From contig JAKSXM010000272.1 of NCBI GenBank assembly GCA_022575985.1, forward strand, positions 25,044,501-25,108,500: 64,000 nucleotides of DNA. The letters run 5' to 3'. The notes below the pieces were generated by a model. That model was not told where the DNA came from. It made no database searches and saw nothing but the letters and a program-made list of their open reading frames with translations. This DNA is from Anagrus nilaparvatae. Its lineage: Eukaryota; Arthropoda; Insecta; Hymenoptera; Mymaridae. Below are positions 60,438-64,000 of the stretch, one piece after another. Position numbers and translations under genes: made by a program. How positions within the stretch are numbered: the stretch's first letter is position 1; each line of letters opens with the position of its first letter.

Positions 60438-61055
60438 CTGAAGAGGAGCAATATATTATGCTCGAAATATAGGAAAAAAGAAAAATAAAATAATATAAAA
60501 TAATTTTCTGGAAAAGGTCGTTTTTCATTATCATAAACCATTTCTTTTATTAAAATTTTATCTTATTCAACTCTTAATAGGTACTACATATATTAATTAA
60601 ATATTTTGTACACACTTCTCAGGAATTTTACCTTCATTTTTGTGGAAGTGACCATATATATTCCAAAGAAATTTTCCTTTAGGATAGCTTCCAAGCGTTA
60701 AACGAGTCTCACTTGGTAAGGTGATTTATTAAAGAACACATCCAGATACCTTTTTGGGAAGGGGGATGGGGCGATTTACCAAAAAATACGTCTTATTAAT
60801 ACCGTAAAATTTTCAGAACAATGCTAAAAAAGTTACAAAATTTTTGTTTTGGAAGGGGCGATATAGCCCATCTTCCACCTCTGCTGGTTCTGCCACCGAC
60901 ATAAAATGTGAAATAAATTTTATTGTACCAAGAGCAAAAACGATATCAAAATTGTTATAATGTTTATAAAATTTATTGACATAGTACGAGGCTAAAAAAA
61001 CTTGCAATGTAAAATTCAAATTTAATCTTAGGAGGAAACTAAAATAATTTTATTT
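60438..61055. other. Noncoding, no gene seen
   Basis: No gene or recognisable element. The short minus-strand frame near 60813-61019 shows no domain. Confidence 0.4.
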
Positions 61056-61345
61056 CAAATTTATGACATTTAAGATACAAATTAATTTTCACAGGAAAAA
61101 ATTTATTATGGTAAAATATTTTCAAAGGATTTAATCTTTAAAAGATAATTTTTTCCCCAGAGAATCCTTATTTTAAGAAATTTTCAAACTTCAGTAATCA
61201 TTGAAAATTGATTCAATATTACATCTGAGGATTTAATAATTAAAAAATTATTTTTTAAAGATTAAATCCTTTGAAAATATTTTATCATAATAAATTTTTT
61301 CCTGTGTGAAAATTAATTTGTGTCTTAAATGTCATGAATTTGATC
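61056..61345. mobile_element. ~285-bp foldback MITE
   Basis: Left arm 61058-61156 and right arm 61243-61342 are inverted repeats of about 95 bp: ATGACATTTAAGATACAAAT, TTTTCACAGGAAAAAATTTA and AATATTTTCAAAGGATTTAA on the left, with their reverse complements in order on the right. A loop of about 90 bp. No coding capacity, target duplication unclear. Confidence 0.75.
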
Positions 61346-62192
61346 ATCATCAGTTTTTATTTACTTTTGAATGTCTTTATTTCCTCAATGGGACTATTTT
61401 TTTCACCAGCAGCTATTTTAAATAAAGGAATTAAAAAGTTCGTGAATCCAGAGACTTTTTTACCAAGCAATATCAAGACCAAGTAAAAACACTAAAAATT
61501 ATGTTTAAAAATCGCTTGAATTTTTAAACGAATGCCCCGAAACTTTAAAAACACATAAATAAAAACATCAAAAACATAAATGATACCCTTTTTTACAACT
61601 TTCATTCATTAAAAAAATAAAAAAATAAAAAAAAAACCAATAAAACTTAAGAACGAAACATACAAGATAAAAAAAACGAATTTACAACCAAAATATTATG
61701 ATCATTTTAAATACACGAACGTTAAAGATGCAAAAAAAGAGGCAGAAGAAAGGGTAAATAATATTTTAAGAGACAGGAGCAGGAGCATAAATATATTAAA
61801 CCATCTCAGAAGCTTAAAAAAAAAGGAATAATAACAATAATAATAATAACAACATCAAGCAAGGAGCATTGAGAAAGGTAAAGTTTGTTGTAAGGTGCCA
61901 GTCGAGCCGCAGAGTCGGTCCCCGGCGCAAGACCCATTATATGCAAAAAAATAAAACTGAATACTTAGGTATTGAAATATATACTTAAAGAAAAAAGAAA
62001 AATTGCATGCTTATAAACATTTTATTAAAAAAAAATCAATTAAATCGATATGTTGATTGACGGAATAAGGAATTATTTATATTAAAATTATAAACGTGAT
62101 TTTTTATTTTACTTTTGTCTTGCAAACATAAATTGTGTGTGTTTTAGTAGTTGTATTTTTTTATAAATTGTGATAGAAGTGAATATTAAAAA
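61346..62192. other. Upstream region of the BTB gene
   Basis: Mostly AT-rich. A GC-richer patch at 61885-61935 (GCCAGTCGAGCCGCAGAGTC and following) is the best candidate for a transcription start region, about 270 bp before the ATG. No other feature. Confidence 0.4.
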
Positions 62193-62381
62193 ATGGATTT
62201 AATGGATATAATGATGATTAAAATAGAAGACAAAAGACAAAATAATAATAGTTTGAGTGATTTTATTAAAGAAATAATGTTGACACAAAAATTTGCTGAT
62301 GTTGAATTTTATTGTCCTTATGATAGACAAAAATTTTTAGCACATAAATTGGTATTGTCTGCTGCTAGTAATTATTTACAG
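62193..62381 (+). CDS. BTB/POZ-domain protein, first coding exon
   Basis: 63 residues from the ATG at 62193 to a good donor (CAG|GTAAGA at 62382). The frame reads through FIKEIMLTQKFADVEFYCPY and RQKFLAHKLVLSAASNYLQ, the start of a BTB domain: the first beta strands, the FADV turn and the HK(L/V)VLSA(A/C)S helix. BTB proteins dimerise and act as transcription factors or cullin-3 adaptors. What follows the domain is outside the window, so the class cannot be told. The downstream ~1.6 kb must be intron, or the next exon lies beyond 64000. The preceding AATATTAAAAA context is A-rich, as is common for insect starts. Confidence 0.75.
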
Positions 62382-64000
62382 GTAAGAATTTTTTCTTTAA
62401 ATCGAATTTAATTTAAAAACGAGTTTGCATAAGTAGAAATTCAATTAAGTTGAATATCATTGAATTGAATGTCGTTAATGAGAATTGAGGATTAGATGAT
62501 TTTTTTTTTAAATTAAAAATTATATTCAAGTTACAAAATATTGCGGAGATTTGTTTGTTTAAAAAAATTTTTTCTTGTTATCCTTGATTTATTTCAATGA
62601 GTCTCCTGTGGTTAGAAAGAAAAATTTAATCAATTTTCTAGAGTAAAGTTGTTTTTTAAACTTTTTTTTATTATTTTTTTTTTTGTTAATTGGTGGTAAC
62701 AGGGGAATTTTAAACTGTTTTGATCTTTGAAAATATCGGTCTTTTTTAGTAGGAAAAAAATGGCGAAAATGTATTTATTTAAGCTCTTTAATCAAATTCA
62801 CCATGGGGAATTTAGTGGAATTTTAATAATAAAAAAAAATTATGACATACTCTGGAAATAGAAAATTAGAAACAACCTCGTTTTTAGACATGGCTCATTC
62901 TGTCTTATATTTTACACATAAAGAAAAATAAAATGTTCGTTTCTGAAAGAAAAATTTTTAGGATTAATAAACAAATTTTTATTCAGATAATATACAAAAT
63001 TTTTTGGTAAAACAGCATAAAACTTATTGCTCTATTTTCTAAGAAAATTTTCGCATGAAAAATTTTTAGTGAATTTTTAAGTTCTAAAATTTTAATGTTA
63101 AATTTAATAAAAATATTTAACAGAAATAAATAAAAAAAAACTTTTTATTCGGTTCTACTAAAAAAGTTCATACTGTCAAAATAAAACAATATTTAATTTA
63201 AAAATCGATGATTTAGATGTGAATATACTAATCTTAATATAGAAATTCAGAATTTAGATTTTTAGGTACTAAAGTACCTAAATAAAAAAATTTTTAACGA
63301 ATTTCAATCAGTAAATACTTAAATTTTCTTACGCCTAAAAACCCCAAACATAAAAAATTCTACCTTATCTTTGACATAAACTAAAAAAATTGCTCTAACA
63401 AAATATTTCTTGCAAAAAAATTACAATACAACACAAATTACATTTTATGTTACAAAAAAAGAAAACTAAACCTCTTAAACGTTCCTGATAATTTCTAGTG
63501 TATTCATTATATCATAAACTATCTAAATAATCGATAAAAAATCTATAAAAGAAGCTTTTTATAATACAAAAACTACAAATTACCAATTGTATATTAAAAA
63601 TCTTTATTACTTACAAAGTATTTTCTAAGTAATTTCTGGGCGGAAATAAGAATAAAGAAATTTATAAAATGAAATAAATAATATTTATAAGATTCTTTTT
63701 GCCTATATGCACATTCGATATTGTAAAAAAATATTGATAAATATCTAAAAAAAAATTAAATGTCTATAAAATATTTTATCTGAACTTGAAAATTGCATTA
63801 AACTATTGATGATGTATTATGATGAAAAAGAAGTTAATGTTTTTCGAATAATATTTATTATTCTTTTATTACTTTTTTTTTTTTGAGAGAGAAAGAGAAT
63901 TTTATCAATAATGCATTTTTTAATTTATGTATATTAGACTGGTGGTTATTTTTTTTATTAAAAAGTGTTTATTAATTTATTTAACTGAAAATTATTAATT
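62382..64000. other. Intron of the BTB gene, no further exon seen
   Basis: AT-rich sequence; I looked for the rest of the BTB domain (a Y/F-F-rich helix then a VxL strand) and did not find it. No RNA gene or repeat was recognised. Confidence 0.4.

Noticed and set aside
60277..60541. Open frames with long lysine or phenylalanine runs
   Set aside because: They are translations of the ~75-base T run on both strands and have no other content.

Overview
The window is insect-like nuclear DNA: very AT-rich (by eye roughly three quarters or more A+T), with genes split by short GT-AG introns (many of 55-110 bp) and no operons. The insect assignment rests on a RhoL-type Rho GTPase, a POFUT1 ending in HEEL, and tRNA-headed SINE, piggyBac-type and PIF/Harbinger-type elements. 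The intron-rich CRAT (11 exons) and FEN1 (8 exons) models and the extreme AT content would suit a low-GC hymenopteran such as an aphidiine braconid, but that is a guess.

Left half (3.8-28 kb) is gene-dense with alternating strands. In order: RhoL-like GTPase (+), cap-binding protein NCBP2/CBP20 (-), Rab35 (-), carnitine O-acetyltransferase (+), protein O-fucosyltransferase 1 (-), RTN4IP1-like oxidoreductase (+), FEN1 (-), a small unexplained reading frame (+), the H4K20 methyltransferase KMT5A/PR-Set7 (+), and an EFHB-like protein (-). For every listed multi-exon gene except the unexplained reading frame, I joined exons by splice sites and checked that intron phases and total length stay in frame. 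The genes are housekeeping functions: vesicle traffic and the cytoskeleton (Rab35, RhoL), mRNA cap binding, acetyl-carnitine metabolism, Notch-type O-fucosylation, mitochondrial redox, DNA replication and chromatin. FEN1 and KMT5A are both S-phase/cell-cycle genes. They face each other across a region holding a perfect palindromic E2F-type site and a second E2F-like site.

Right half (28-64 kb) is mostly transposon debris, with only two gene traces: a glycine N-acyltransferase-like GNAT gene (38.5-43.6 kb), whose last intron carries about 4.2 kb of nested repeats, and the first exon of a BTB/POZ gene (62.2 kb) that runs past the window. I saw no transposase or reverse transcriptase, so all elements look non-autonomous. 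They include several long foldback elements (30.3-31.5, 50.2-51.3, 57.8-59.0, 59.9-60.4 kb), a piggyBac-type MITE with TTAA duplications, a PIF/Harbinger-like MITE with TAA duplications, a tRNA-headed SINE with 14-bp target duplications, three dispersed arrays of ~155-bp monomers, and MITEs with ACACTGAAAAA-type ends.

Points that stand out: a decamer array in which GATC recurs exactly every 10 bp nine times inside a perfect 28-bp-arm hairpin; a perfect 46-bp inverted repeat; paired copies of one host repeat, each carrying a different insertion and so serving as the other's empty site; a GC-AG intron in the RhoL gene; and a repeat family built around GGGTCGCTGATCACGA that recurs in single, tandem and mirrored layouts.
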